Origin: an uncultured Bacilli bacterium
GTDB lineage: Bacteria > Bacillota_I > Bacilli_A > RF39 > UBA660
DNA: 9,853 nucleotides
Reading direction: 5' to 3'
Assembly (NCBI GenBank): GCA_948874605.1
Contig: CAQRXS010000042.1
Location: 1 to 9,853 of the forward strand
The first letter of the stretch is position 1. Each line of letters opens with the position of its first letter. The notes beneath the pieces are model-generated. The model ran no database searches. It was not told the origin of the DNA and saw nothing but the letters and a program-made list of their open reading frames with translations. The position numbers and the translations under genes were made by a program. Below are positions 1 to 6,840 of this stretch, piece after piece.

Positions 1-2
1 CT

Positions 3-500
3 AAGCCTAGTGATTTAATTAAAGAACCTTATGTATTCGAATTTTTGGGCATTAAGGAACAAAAACCTTTACTTGAAAAAGATTTGGAGTATAGATTGAT
101 TAAACATATTGAAGATTTCTTACTAGAACTTGGAAAAGGATTTATGTTTGTTGGTAGTCAACAAAGAATAACTATTAATAATACCAATTATTATGTTGAT
201 ATGGTTTTCTATAATAAGTTTTTAAAGTCGTATGTTTTAATTGATTTAAAAATGAATGATTTAAAAACTGAAAATCTAGGACAAATGAACTTATATCTTA
301 ATTATTATAAACATGTTGTGAATGAAAAAGATGATAATAAACCAATAGGAATTATACTTTGTGCAGAAAAAGATAATGTAATGATGGAATTTGCTTTAAA
401 TGGTATTTCAAACAATTTATTTGCATCAACATATACTTACTATATTCCAGATAAAGAAATGTTAATAAATGTAGAAAAAGTACTAAATGATAATAATTGA
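3..500 (+). CDS. YhcG/DUF1016-type PDDEXK nuclease domain protein, 3' end only
   Basis: The reading frame is open from the left edge to a TGA stop, so the N-terminal part lies outside the window. The first visible residues contain the stretch LIKEPYVFEFLG, which resembles the conserved linker that opens the nuclease domain of the YhcG/DUF1016 family. The core follows: an aspartate in YYVDMVFYN (codon at 198-200), then YVLIDLK with Asp at 243-245 and Lys at 249-251, then LGQMNLYLNYY. This is the D...(D/E)xK pattern of a PDDEXK nuclease. The TTG at 45 is internal and not a start. Family members are probably DNA-acting and often sit in accessory or defence-rich regions. The substrate here is unknown. 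A hypothetical gene follows 53 nt downstream on the same strand and is probably co-transcribed. Confidence 0.85.
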   Translation, partial: KPSDLIKEPYVFEFLGIKEQKPLLEKDLEYRLIKHIEDFLLELGKGFMFVGSQQRITINNTNYYVDMVFYNKFLKSYVLIDLKMNDLKTENLGQMNLYLNYYKHVVNEKDDNKPIGIILCAEKDNVMMEFALNGISNNLFASTYTYYIPDKEMLINVEKVLNDNN

Positions 501-553
501 ATAGCATGTTATAAGGTAAGTTGAGAATAAGAGGAAATGAGGAGATAAGTGTC

Positions 554-1198
554 ATGAAAACAATTAAGACTATTGATTTATGGACTGAAAAAGACGAAAA
601 TCATTATGAATGTTTTAATGGAGCATTTGTAGATGGATTTGAAAATAATAAGGTGCCATTTGAAGAATATAAAATAATTAGAAATTGTAATTGTATTATT
701 ACGGTAAGTTTGAATAATATACATATAAGCAATAAGCATAATGCAGTTATATTTTATAAAAATAAGATTCCCGTTAGACTAATAGTGATTAATAAAAATA
801 CAAATATTGATAAGTGTATCGATATAGCACTAAATCAATACTTTGAAGACAATATATTAAAAGATTACTATAATAAATTAAACATTAAATGTTCTGTTAT
901 AGATATGAAAGAAAAATCTATTTTTAAGGCAAAGGATAATATTACAAAAGAAATAGATGTTGGATCTTGTGATAGATGGAAACTTTTGTATAATATGTTA
1001 AAGGGAAGTTATACTGAAAGTGATACACAATATGGTAATTTTGAGAGTGATAAATATGAATTTATACCTAATTTATGTATAAAATATGAATTAATAACAG
1101 ATGAAGAAAAGTTTGAAATTGAACATCAATGTGCTTTTATAAATGCAATAAAAACAAGATTGATACCTATTCAAGAAAATTCAGATTTAACTAAATAG
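554..1198 (+). CDS. hypothetical protein, 214 aa
   Basis: I do not recognise this protein. The start is placed at the ATG at 554 because AGGAG (540-544) lies 9 nt upstream; the frame could extend to a TTG at 521, but that codon has no comparable site. The product looks soluble, with no signal peptide or membrane helix. It mixes beta-like stretches (for example CIITVSLNNIHIS and VIFYKNKIPVRLIVINK near the middle of the N-terminal half) with a charged, helical C-terminal half containing EKFEIEHQCAFINAIKTRL. Cysteines are scattered and form no obvious metal site. It follows the PDDEXK nuclease gene and precedes a truncated ORF and a transposase remnant, so it probably belongs to an accessory operon. 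A role as partner of the nuclease is only a guess from position. Confidence 0.75.
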   Translation: MKTIKTIDLWTEKDENHYECFNGAFVDGFENNKVPFEEYKIIRNCNCIITVSLNNIHISNKHNAVIFYKNKIPVRLIVINKNTNIDKCIDIALNQYFEDNILKDYYNKLNIKCSVIDMKEKSIFKAKDNITKEIDVGSCDRWKLLYNMLKGSYTESDTQYGNFESDKYEFIPNLCIKYELITDEEKFEIEHQCAFINAIKTRLIPIQENSDLTK

Positions 1199-1211
1199 AG
1201 GAAGAAATATA

Positions 1212-1289
1212 GTGAGTGATGAACAATATATTGATAGGTTTTATGCAAATAGTGGATATCAAGGTATAAATAAAGTTTTCTCAATTTGA
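1212..1289 (+). pseudogene. truncated 25-codon ORF, probable 5' stub of a disrupted gene
   Basis: A GTG start at 1212 is preceded by AGAGGAAGAA (1198-1207), a good ribosome binding site, just after the stop of the 214-aa gene. It encodes MSDEQYIDRFYANSGYQGIN and five more residues before TGA at 1287-1289. The spacing and binding site suggest a genuine translation start for the third gene of the operon. Directly after the stop, and in the same frame, transposase-like sequence begins. I infer that the body of this gene was lost when an insertion element inserted and decayed. It could also be a real small peptide gene, or chance. Confidence 0.4.
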
Positions 1290-1430
1290 ATTTTAGTAAT
1301 AGAACATGTGATTAGTCAATTAAGAAAATTTAAAATATTAGACAAACGTTACAGGAATTCCAAGTCTTCGTTTATTAAGGGTGCTATTTTTTAATGTTTT
1401 ATATATAATTATAATTTTCTTTTTGTTTGA
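1290..1430 (+). pseudogene. remnant of IS5-type DDE transposase, C-terminal end
   Basis: The frame starting at 1290 reads ILVIEHVISQLRKFKILDKR followed by YRNSKSSFIKGAIF, a TAA at 1392-1394, then CFIYNYNFLFV before a TGA at 1428-1430. The pattern (V/I)EHV...L+KF+IL..RYRN followed about 17 residues later by IYNYxL is the usual C-terminal end of IS5-type DDE transposases. The residue spacing is kept across the in-frame TAA, so the TAA looks like a nonsense mutation inside an otherwise collinear remnant. The N-terminal and catalytic portions are absent, so the element is dead. It lies between the accessory operon on the left and the P-type ATPase on the right. Confidence 0.75.
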
Positions 1431-1540
1431 TTTCAAGTTTTGCAAGATGTCTATTAATTCTTATAAGTTTTCTAAATTGAAGAGTTTATTTGGAAATATT
1501 ATTTTCTGACAAAATTGTAAGGAAAACTTTATATTAAGTA
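1431..1540. other. AT-rich intergenic stretch, possibly the end of the decayed insertion element
   Basis: Together with the remnants at 1212-1430 this makes a 368-nt gap between intact genes. After the transposase remnant I see no further reading frame, RNA gene or clear hairpin. A TTTTGCAAGATGTCT-like sequence (1439-1453) could be a decayed terminal repeat of the insertion element, but no partner end is visible, so this cannot be confirmed. Confidence 0.3.
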
Positions 1541-1549
1541 TGTTATAAT
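1541..1549 (+). promoter_or_regulatory. extended -10 promoter of the P-type ATPase gene
   Basis: TGTTATAAT at 1541-1549 is a perfect extended -10 element (TGnTATAAT). There is no good -35 at 17 nt, as expected for an extended -10 promoter. The predicted transcription start near 1556 leaves a leader of only about 11 nt before the ATG at 1567, with the ribosome binding site GGTGAT (1558-1563) almost at the mRNA 5' end. Confidence 0.7.
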
Positions 1550-1566
1550 TTTCTAGTGGTGATAAT

Positions 1567-3930
1567 ATGCAAAGGTATAATCCAACAATAGAAATGGGCT
1601 TAACACAGGAGGAAGTGTCAGAAAGGATTCAAAGTGGACTTGTCAATTTTGATAATCAGCCTAAAACCAAAACAATCAAGCAAATAGTTTTTAGTAATTT
1701 TTTTACTTATTTTAATTTTTTAAATATTGCTTTAGGAGCGGCAGTTTTTCTTTCTGCATTATTAAATCATCAGCTTTTAAATGGGCTTAAGAATTGTCTT
1801 TTTATGGGTGTCATTATTATTAATTCTATTATAAGTATTATTGAAGAGATTATTTCTAAGAAGATTATTGACAAACTTTCGATGTTATCTGAGTCTAGTG
1901 TTGTGGTAATACGTGGAGGCGAAGAAGTCGAGGTAGGTTTAGAAGAGATTGTTTTAGATGATATGATTCGTCTTAATTCCGGACATCAAGTTGCGGCTGA
2001 CGCGATTATTATTGATGGATTCGTAGAAGTAAATGAATCTTTGTTAACAGGTGAGCCAGATGCAATCGTTAAGAAAAAAGGAGATATGGTATTATCTGGC
2101 TCTTTTATTGTAAGTGGTGAATGTTTTGCTCGGGTAGAGCATGTTGGTCTTGATAATTATGTATCACAGATTTCAAAAGAAGCGAAGTATGAAAAAAAGG
2201 TGAATTCAGTCATTATGAATTCTTTTGAAAAACTCTTAAAAGTGTTATCTATTTTAATTATACCAATTGCAGTTATTATGTATTTTAGTCAGCTTCAGGC
2301 AACAAATGGAAATATTGCAGAATCTATTTTTGCAACCGTTGCAGCGCTTATTGGCATGATACCAGAGGGACTTGTTTTACTTACTTCTTCTGTGATGGCG
2401 GTTAGTGTAATACGCTTATCAAAATATAAAGTTTTGGTTCAGCAATTATATTGCATTGAGGCACTTGCAAGAGTAGATGTAATATGTCTTGATAAAACTG
2501 GAACACTTACAGAAGGTAGAATGAGAGTTGTTGATTTTTTTCCTTTTGAGAGTCATAAGAAAGAAGAATTAGAAGATATTTTATGTTCTTATAGTCAAAA
2601 TACTAAAGACAATAATTTTACTATGGTAGCTTTAAAAGAATATTTTCAAAAAGAATCTAACTATGAAATGTTACAAAGTATTCCATTTTCTTCCGAGAGA
2701 AAATTTTCAGCAATTGAATTTCGTAATAAGGGGACTATATATTTAGGAGCACCTGAGTTTTTAATTACAGAAAAAAATAAGAAGTTAGAAAATATTTTAG
2801 AAAAATATCAGGGTGATTTTCGTGTTCTATTAGTCGCGAGAAGTAGTAAATTTAGTAAAAATCCTAAAAATTTAGAAATACTTGGAATTGTTTTAATTGA
2901 AGATGTAATTCGCTCAGAAGCTAAACAAACTTTAAATTATTTTAAAGAACAAGGAGTTATGGTAAAAATTATATCTGGCGATAATGTAAATACTGTTTTG
3001 AATATTGCTCATAAGGTTGGCTTAGAGCATGTCAAAGGAATAGATGTTGGAGCTTTGACGGAAGAAGAATTGAAAAAAATTGTTTGTGACTATGAAGTAT
3101 TTGGACGGGTTACGCCAAATCAAAAAAAATGGATTATTGAAGCTTTACAGGAAAGCGGTAGATGTGTTGCTATGACTGGTGATGGTGTAAATGATGTGTT
3201 AGCTCTAAAAAAGAGTGATTGCGCTATATCTGTTTCTAGTGGATCTGATGCAGCAAGAAATGTTTCACAATTAGTTTTATTGGATGATAATTTTGATTCC
3301 CTTCCAAAGATTGTTGCTGAGGGAAGAAGAACAATTAATAATATTGAAAGAAGTGCATCGCTTTTGCTCGTAAAGACAATTTATACTATTTTACTTATTT
3401 TGTTTAGTGTAATCATATCGGCAAAATATTTCTTTATTCCAATTCATTTAACTTTAATTACTACCTTTACAATTGGAACACCATCATTTATTTTGGCTTT
3501 AGAACCTAATAATGATTTAGTAAAGGGTAACTTCTTATTAAAAATTGTAAGTAGAAGTTTGCCCGCTGCTTTAACGGTAGTATTTAATGCTATTCTAGTA
3601 ACATGTTTCGCATCTGTATTTCATTTAAGTCATGAAATTTTGAGTTCTATCTGTGTATTTTTAACAGCTGTTACAGGATTTATTTATCTTTATAAAATAT
3701 GTAAGCCCCCAACAATTCTTAGAGTCGTTTTGTTTAGCGTTATGTTATTAGGCTTTTGTTATTGTTTAATTTTCCAAACTGAATTTTTTAATCTAGTACC
3801 GATATCTTACGCAAGTGCATTAATAGGATTTGTTCTTTCTATTGATTCTTTGTATATTTATCGCAGACTGAATCATTTTATTTCTAAGCTTTTTCATAAG
3901 CTCGATCAAACGATTTCTATTGAGTACTAA
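1567..3930 (+). CDS. HAD-type P-type cation-transporting ATPase, CtpE-like
   Basis: A full-length 787-aa ion pump of the cytoplasmic membrane. The start has the ribosome binding site GGTGAT just upstream. Visible motifs in order: the first membrane helices (about residues 40-95), the actuator loop TGEP at 161-164 (TGES in many relatives), the M4 ion-binding motif PEGL at 266-269, the phosphorylation motif DKTGT with Asp309, the hinge motif TGDGVND at 537-543, and C-terminal helices from about 600 to 770. There is no N-terminal heavy-metal-binding domain and no CPC motif, so it is not a copper or cadmium type. The context PEGLVLLTSS...LVQQLYCIEALARVDVICLDKTGT resembles the CtpE group; mycobacterial CtpE is described as a calcium transporter, so Ca2+ is a reasonable but unproven substrate. 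The gene stands alone between its own promoter and a terminator. Confidence 0.93.
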   Translation: MQRYNPTIEMGLTQEEVSERIQSGLVNFDNQPKTKTIKQIVFSNFFTYFNFLNIALGAAVFLSALLNHQLLNGLKNCLFMGVIIINSIISIIEEIISKKIIDKLSMLSESSVVVIRGGEEVEVGLEEIVLDDMIRLNSGHQVAADAIIIDGFVEVNESLLTGEPDAIVKKKGDMVLSGSFIVSGECFARVEHVGLDNYVSQISKEAKYEKKVNSVIMNSFEKLLKVLSILIIPIAVIMYFSQLQATNGNIAESIFATVAALIGMIPEGLVLLTSSVMAVSVIRLSKYKVLVQQLYCIEALARVDVICLDKTGTLTEGRMRVVDFFPFESHKKEELEDILCSYSQNTKDNNFTMVALKEYFQKESNYEMLQSIPFSSERKFSAIEFRNKGTIYLGAPEFLITEKNKKLENILEKYQGDFRVLLVARSSKFSKNPKNLEILGIVLIEDVIRSEAKQTLNYFKEQGVMVKIISGDNVNTVLNIAHKVGLEHVKGIDVGALTEEELKKIVCDYEVFGRVTPNQKKWIIEALQESGRCVAMTGDGVNDVLALKKSDCAISVSSGSDAARNVSQLVLLDDNFDSLPKIVAEGRRTINNIERSASLLLVKTIYTILLILFSVIISAKYFFIPIHLTLITTFTIGTPSFILALEPNNDLVKGNFLLKIVSRSLPAALTVVFNAILVTCFASVFHLSHEILSSICVFLTAVTGFIYLYKICKPPTILRVVLFSVMLLGFCYCLIFQTEFFNLVPISYASALIGFVLSIDSLYIYRRLNHFISKLFHKLDQTISIEY

Positions 3931-3959
3931 CTTAAAGTGTTTTACTTTAAGTTTTTTTT
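3929..3959 (+). terminator. intrinsic terminator after the P-type ATPase gene
   Basis: ACTTAAAGT (3930-3938) and ACTTTAAGT (3944-3952) are perfect reverse complements around a 5-nt loop, extendable by one A-T pair. A run of eight T residues (3952-3959) follows. The stem overlaps the last base of the stop codon. This is a clear rho-independent terminator separating the ATPase from the CotJ operon. Confidence 0.9.
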
Positions 3960-4085
3960 AGTTACAGTATATGTATGATTTTTTTAGTAAAGGAAGGGTT
4001 TGTTTAAGCTCTTTTTGGGTTTCATAGTCATATGCCCTAACGAAAATGTGATATTTGTGTAAAATACCTAAGAGGAGGAAAGATT

Positions 4086-4532
4086 ATGTTGTTTGAAAAT
4101 ACTGATTTTAATTATGAAATAAGTTTATTTCCTATACCTGGTAGTGATTTTACGAAAGAACTAAGAGCTAATAAATTTGTATCTCCAGAAGAGGGATTCT
4201 TACGTGGTAATCTTATGGCAGATGAATATGTTCCTTATAGGAATTTGACTTATTTTAAATTAAAACCAGAAAATGAAAGAGATGCTTTATTATTTCAATT
4301 AATGGCATTCTCATTTGCAATAAATGATATGAATCTTTATTTGGATTTACATCCAGAAGATGAGAATGCTTATCGTTTATTTCAGAAATATATAACTGAG
4401 AAAAATGAAATTGAAAAAATGTATGTTGAGAAATTCGGACCAATGACAATTACTGAAACACAAGGTGAATCCTATAATTGGCTTAAGAATCCTTGGCCTT
4501 GGGATAATGAGGGAGGATCTAAATATGTTTAA
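4086..4532 (+). CDS. fused CotJA-CotJB protein, partner of the manganese catalase
   Basis: This 148-aa protein joins two normally separate CotJ proteins. Residues about 32-56 (VSPEEGFLRGNLMADEYVPY) carry the CotJA signature, and residues about 66-140 carry the CotJB signature, including FAINDMNLYLDLHPEDENA and the C-terminal WLKNPWPWD. In Bacillus subtilis CotJA and CotJB are two proteins of roughly 80-90 aa each. The start is well supported by AGGAGG at 4073-4078, 7 nt upstream of the ATG. The gene overlaps the start of cotJC by 8 nt, so the two are translationally coupled. In B. subtilis the cotJ operon is made in the mother cell and its products associate with the spore coat. Here a spore role is only an inference, because CotJC-type catalases may not always imply sporulation. 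Confidence 0.88.
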   Translation: MLFENTDFNYEISLFPIPGSDFTKELRANKFVSPEEGFLRGNLMADEYVPYRNLTYFKLKPENERDALLFQLMAFSFAINDMNLYLDLHPEDENAYRLFQKYITEKNEIEKMYVEKFGPMTITETQGESYNWLKNPWPWDNEGGSKYV

Positions 4533-5082
4533 ATATGTGAAACATTTAAATTATCCGGTAAATATTAAGAAAAAAGATTTAAAAATGGCAAAATATTTAT
4601 TAACTCAATTTGGGGGAGCAAATGGGGAACTTGGAGCCTCTTTAAGATATTTTAGTCAAAAATTTTCTATGCCTGATGAGAAAGGAAAAGCTTTACTAAA
4701 TGATATTGCTACAGAAGAACTTGGACATTGTGAAATGATTTGTTCTATGGTAAGTCAGTTAACCAAAAATGCATCTATCGAAGAAATGGAAGCTGCTGGT
4801 CTTGGTAGTATGTATACGGAACATGGCAAGGGAGTTTATCCATCCGATTCTTTTGGAAATCCTTTTACAGTCACTTATTTTGCTGTTACTGGTGATGTTT
4901 TAGCAGATATTTCAGAAGATATGGCTGCTGAGGAAAAAGCAAGAGCTATTTATGAAAATTTAATTAATATGACAAATGATCAAGATGTAATAGGCGTATT
5001 ATTGTTCTTACGTCAAAGAGAAATTGTTCATTTTAATCGTTTTAAAGAATTATATGATTATTATAAGAAAAAAGGATATTAA
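4525..5082 (+). CDS. cotJC: CotJC-type manganese catalase
   Basis: A 185-aa di-manganese catalase that breaks down hydrogen peroxide. The start is the ATG at 4525, with GGAGG at 4512-4516 placed 8 nt upstream; a longer in-frame extension is possible but lacks a matching site. The four-helix-bundle metal ligands are visible: Glu35 (NGELGA), Glu65 and His68 (TEELGH), Glu136 (MAAEEKA) and His169 (REIVHF). The spacing from Glu136 to His169 matches the Glu148-His181 spacing of the Lactobacillus enzyme. The length fits CotJC and not the longer manganese catalases of about 260-300 aa. It overlaps the end of the CotJA-CotJB fusion gene and is followed directly by a terminator, making a two-gene operon. 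Confidence 0.93.
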   Translation: MFKYVKHLNYPVNIKKKDLKMAKYLLTQFGGANGELGASLRYFSQKFSMPDEKGKALLNDIATEELGHCEMICSMVSQLTKNASIEEMEAAGLGSMYTEHGKGVYPSDSFGNPFTVTYFAVTGDVLADISEDMAAEEKARAIYENLINMTNDQDVIGVLLFLRQREIVHFNRFKELYDYYKKKGY

Positions 5083-5084
5083 AT

Positions 5085-5110
5085 AAAAGGCATGATTTTT
5101 CATGTTTTTT
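5085..5110 (+). terminator. intrinsic terminator after cotJC
   Basis: CATGA (5091-5095) pairs with TCATG (5100-5104) across a TTTT loop. The stem extends outward through two G-T wobbles and A-T pairs (AAAAGG with TTTTTT), and the 3' arm doubles as the T-tract. It starts 3 nt after the cotJC stop. Confidence 0.75.
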
Positions 5111-5136
5111 AAAATTTTTATTCTTTCTTTTTTCTG

Positions 5137-5165
5137 TTGTAAAAAAGCCTTTTTTGTGGTATGTT
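5137..5165 (+). promoter_or_regulatory. weak candidate promoter of the Lys/Ser/Thr-rich membrane protein gene
   Basis: TTGTAA (5137-5142) and TATGTT (5160-5165) are 17 nt apart, each matching 4 of 6 consensus bases. CTATATAG lies just downstream as an alternative -10. A promoter is expected here because a terminator lies upstream, but the exact elements are uncertain. Confidence 0.3.
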
Positions 5166-5200
5166 CTATATAGAAATTAAATTAGAAAAGAGGAAAAAAA

Positions 5201-5983
5201 ATGGATGAAAAGAAGGATATGAAATCTACGACTTCACGGAAATCTAGTAGTGGGAATAAAAGAGTGGCTTCTAAAAGCGCAAGTAATGTGAAAAAAACTT
5301 CTGGGACGAAAAAAACTACTGCTTCGAAGAGAACCTCTACGGTAAAGAAAAATACTTCATCTAAAGTTAATCATGATAAAGAAGTAGTAGCAGAAAAGAT
5401 AATTGAAACGAAAGTAGAAACAGCGCCAAAAGTGGATAAAAAAAGTGAGAAAGAAGAAACAACAATATTTGTTCTTCGCGTAGTGAGTATTATTTTAGCA
5501 GCTATTCTTGTTGTTGTGGCTGGAGTAAAAATGTTTATTCAAGTGAGAGAAAATAATTACTCTAGTTATTGGGAAAATAAGAGTTATTTGGTAGAAAATA
5601 AACTAGCTAAGCAAATTTCTTGTGAGGATATCTCTAATGTAATTCAACAAGGAAATAAATTTGTTTTAGTTACCTATTTTGGGAATGCAGATATGTCAGA
5701 AGAAGAAACGAAAATTATAGAAGAGGAATTTGAATTAGAAAAAAGTTTAGCTAAATTAATTAAGCAAAATAAGCTAGAACAAGATTTTTATGTATATCCT
5801 TTAATTGATAATTGTAGACCAATTGCGCTTCAAAATTTACAAGTAAGTGATTTAGATAACGCACCTATTATCTTATATTATCGAGATGGAAAGCTGGAAT
5901 ATAAGGTAGAACGTGAAGATGAATTAATGATTCATGAATCAGACTTTGTCAAATTATTAGATATTTATGAAATAACAAAATAG
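5201..5983 (+). CDS. membrane protein with basic tail and CxxC-less thioredoxin-like domain
   Basis: This 260-aa protein starts after GAGG with 8 nt spacing. Residues 1-85 are low complexity and very rich in Lys, Ser and Thr, similar to histone H1-like tails, and turn acidic near the membrane. One hydrophobic helix spans about 88-113. The positive tail should remain inside, placing residues 118-260 outside. That region looks like a thioredoxin fold: a strand KFVLVTYFGNAD (153-164), a long acidic helix, a strand DFYVYPLID (195-203), then NAPIILYYRDGKL (220-232), which matches the cis-proline strand and hairpin of thioredoxins with Pro222. The usual CxxC after the first strand is absent (GNADMSEEE instead), so it is probably not an active oxidoreductase. 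The fold assignment is inference. The basic tail might bind nucleic acid or the membrane surface. Confidence 0.85.
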   Translation: MDEKKDMKSTTSRKSSSGNKRVASKSASNVKKTSGTKKTTASKRTSTVKKNTSSKVNHDKEVVAEKIIETKVETAPKVDKKSEKEETTIFVLRVVSIILAAILVVVAGVKMFIQVRENNYSSYWENKSYLVENKLAKQISCEDISNVIQQGNKFVLVTYFGNADMSEEETKIIEEEFELEKSLAKLIKQNKLEQDFYVYPLIDNCRPIALQNLQVSDLDNAPIILYYRDGKLEYKVEREDELMIHESDFVKLLDIYEITK

Positions 5984-6001
5984 AGAGTAATCTCTTTTTT
6001 T
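5982..6001 (+). terminator. short hairpin with T-run between the membrane protein gene and trmL
   Basis: AGAGA (5982-5986) and TCTCT (5991-5995) form a 5-bp stem closed by a GTAA loop, a GNRA-type tetraloop, followed by seven T residues. It overlaps the stop codon and sits only 15 nt before the trmL start. The stem is short, so it may terminate only part of the transcripts, and no separate trmL promoter is evident after it. Confidence 0.45.
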
Positions 6002-6016
6002 GAAAGGAATTTTATT

Positions 6017-6532
6017 ATGTTACATATTGTTTTATTTGAACCCGAAATACCAGGAAATACTGGAAATATAATGCGTACTTGTGTCGCGACACATACACAT
6101 CTTCATTTAATTAAGCCTCTTGGTTTTTCTTTAGATGAAAAATATATTCGTAGGAGTGGTGTGAATTATATTGATGACTGTTCTTATACGGTTTATGAGA
6201 ATTGGGAAGATTTTGAAAGTAAAAATAAAGGGCAATTTTTTTTCTATACGAGATATGGACATAAACCTCATTCTTCTTTTGATTATTCAAACAAGGATGA
6301 GAATATATATTTGATTTTTGGAAAAGAAAGTACAGGCATTCCACTTCATATTTTGAAACCTCATCTTGAATCCTGTTCGAGAATTCCTATGACGGATAAA
6401 GTAAGAGCTTTAAATCTTTCTAATTCAGTTGCAATTGTTTTGTATGAGGCTTTAAGACAACAAGATTATTTAGATTTATTATTTGATGAGCCTCATAAAG
6501 GCAATTCTTTTATAGAAGATTATGAGGAATAA
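6017..6532 (+). CDS. trmL: tRNA (cytidine/uridine-34 2'-O) methyltransferase TrmL
   Basis: A SPOUT-class enzyme that uses S-adenosylmethionine to methylate the ribose of the wobble base in certain leucine tRNAs. All three SPOUT motifs are present: EPEIPGNTGNIMR (8-20), YLIFGKESTGIP (98-109) and RIPMTDKVRALNLSNSV (122-138), the last forming the trefoil knot with the cofactor site. At 171 aa it is slightly longer than the E. coli enzyme (about 157 aa), owing to an acidic C-terminal extension (about 155-171). The start follows AAAGGA (6003-6008). The next gene begins 1 nt after its stop, suggesting co-expression. Confidence 0.95.
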   Translation: MLHIVLFEPEIPGNTGNIMRTCVATHTHLHLIKPLGFSLDEKYIRRSGVNYIDDCSYTVYENWEDFESKNKGQFFFYTRYGHKPHSSFDYSNKDENIYLIFGKESTGIPLHILKPHLESCSRIPMTDKVRALNLSNSVAIVLYEALRQQDYLDLLFDEPHKGNSFIEDYEE

Positions 6533-6533
6533 T

Positions 6534-6809
6534 ATGCATTGTAAGAGATGTGGAAAAGCACTGGGAACCGATAGAGGAATTTGTCCCTTTTGTGGAGCAA
6601 TGATGACCAAAAATCAATTAGCTCAATATAAAAAAGATAAGCAAGAAAATATGTTTAAACCAGAATATATTACTGAAAAATATGGAGAAAAGCCTGTATA
6701 TTATGAAAAAAGTGAAATAAAGGAAAATAAAATAATTGGTTTCATTGTAATTTTAGGAATTTTATTAGCTCTTTTTCTAATCACATTATTATTCGTATTA
6801 AATAAATAA
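6534..6809 (+). CDS. small zinc-ribbon protein with C-terminal membrane helix
   Basis: A 91-aa protein with two CxxC pairs at Cys3/Cys6 and Cys17/Cys20 (CKRCG and CPFCG), a compact zinc ribbon, followed by a charged linker and a single hydrophobic helix at about 69-89 that ends almost at the C-terminus. This is a tail-anchored topology with the zinc ribbon in the cytoplasm. The ATG at 6534 is preferred because AGGA (6524-6527) sits at proper distance inside the end of trmL; an in-frame ATG at 6522 has no good site and would add four residues. Function is unknown. Short zinc ribbons of this type commonly mediate protein contacts. Confidence 0.85.
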   Translation: MHCKRCGKALGTDRGICPFCGAMMTKNQLAQYKKDKQENMFKPEYITEKYGEKPVYYEKSEIKENKIIGFIVILGILLALFLITLLFVLNK

Positions 6810-6840
6810 TTTTTCACAAACTATAGCAAGAGGGATGTTT

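Noticed and set aside
352..555. Reverse-strand reading frame opposite the nuclease gene
   Set aside because: It lies inside a well-supported gene on the other strand, lacks a ribosome binding site and has no recognisable features. The same applies to reverse frames at 4255-4449, 6111-6344 and 9381-9759.
1287..1289. TGA read as tryptophan, joining the short ORF to the transposase fragment
   Set aside because: Tryptophan is TGG in all clear genes here (for example WPWD in the CotJ fusion), TGA ends the first gene, and a TAA also interrupts the transposase frame.
4000..4070. Sporulation (SigE or SigK) promoter ahead of the CotJ operon
   Set aside because: CATA-containing hexamers occur (4023-4034) but neither the partner element nor the spacing matches SigE or SigK consensus; TTGTTT with CATAGT at 17 nt is also too weak for a SigA call.
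5141..5156. A6-GCC-T6 symmetry as a second terminator
   Set aside because: Only A-T pairs around a 3-nt loop, lying in the likely promoter region; the terminator at 5085-5110 already serves cotJC.
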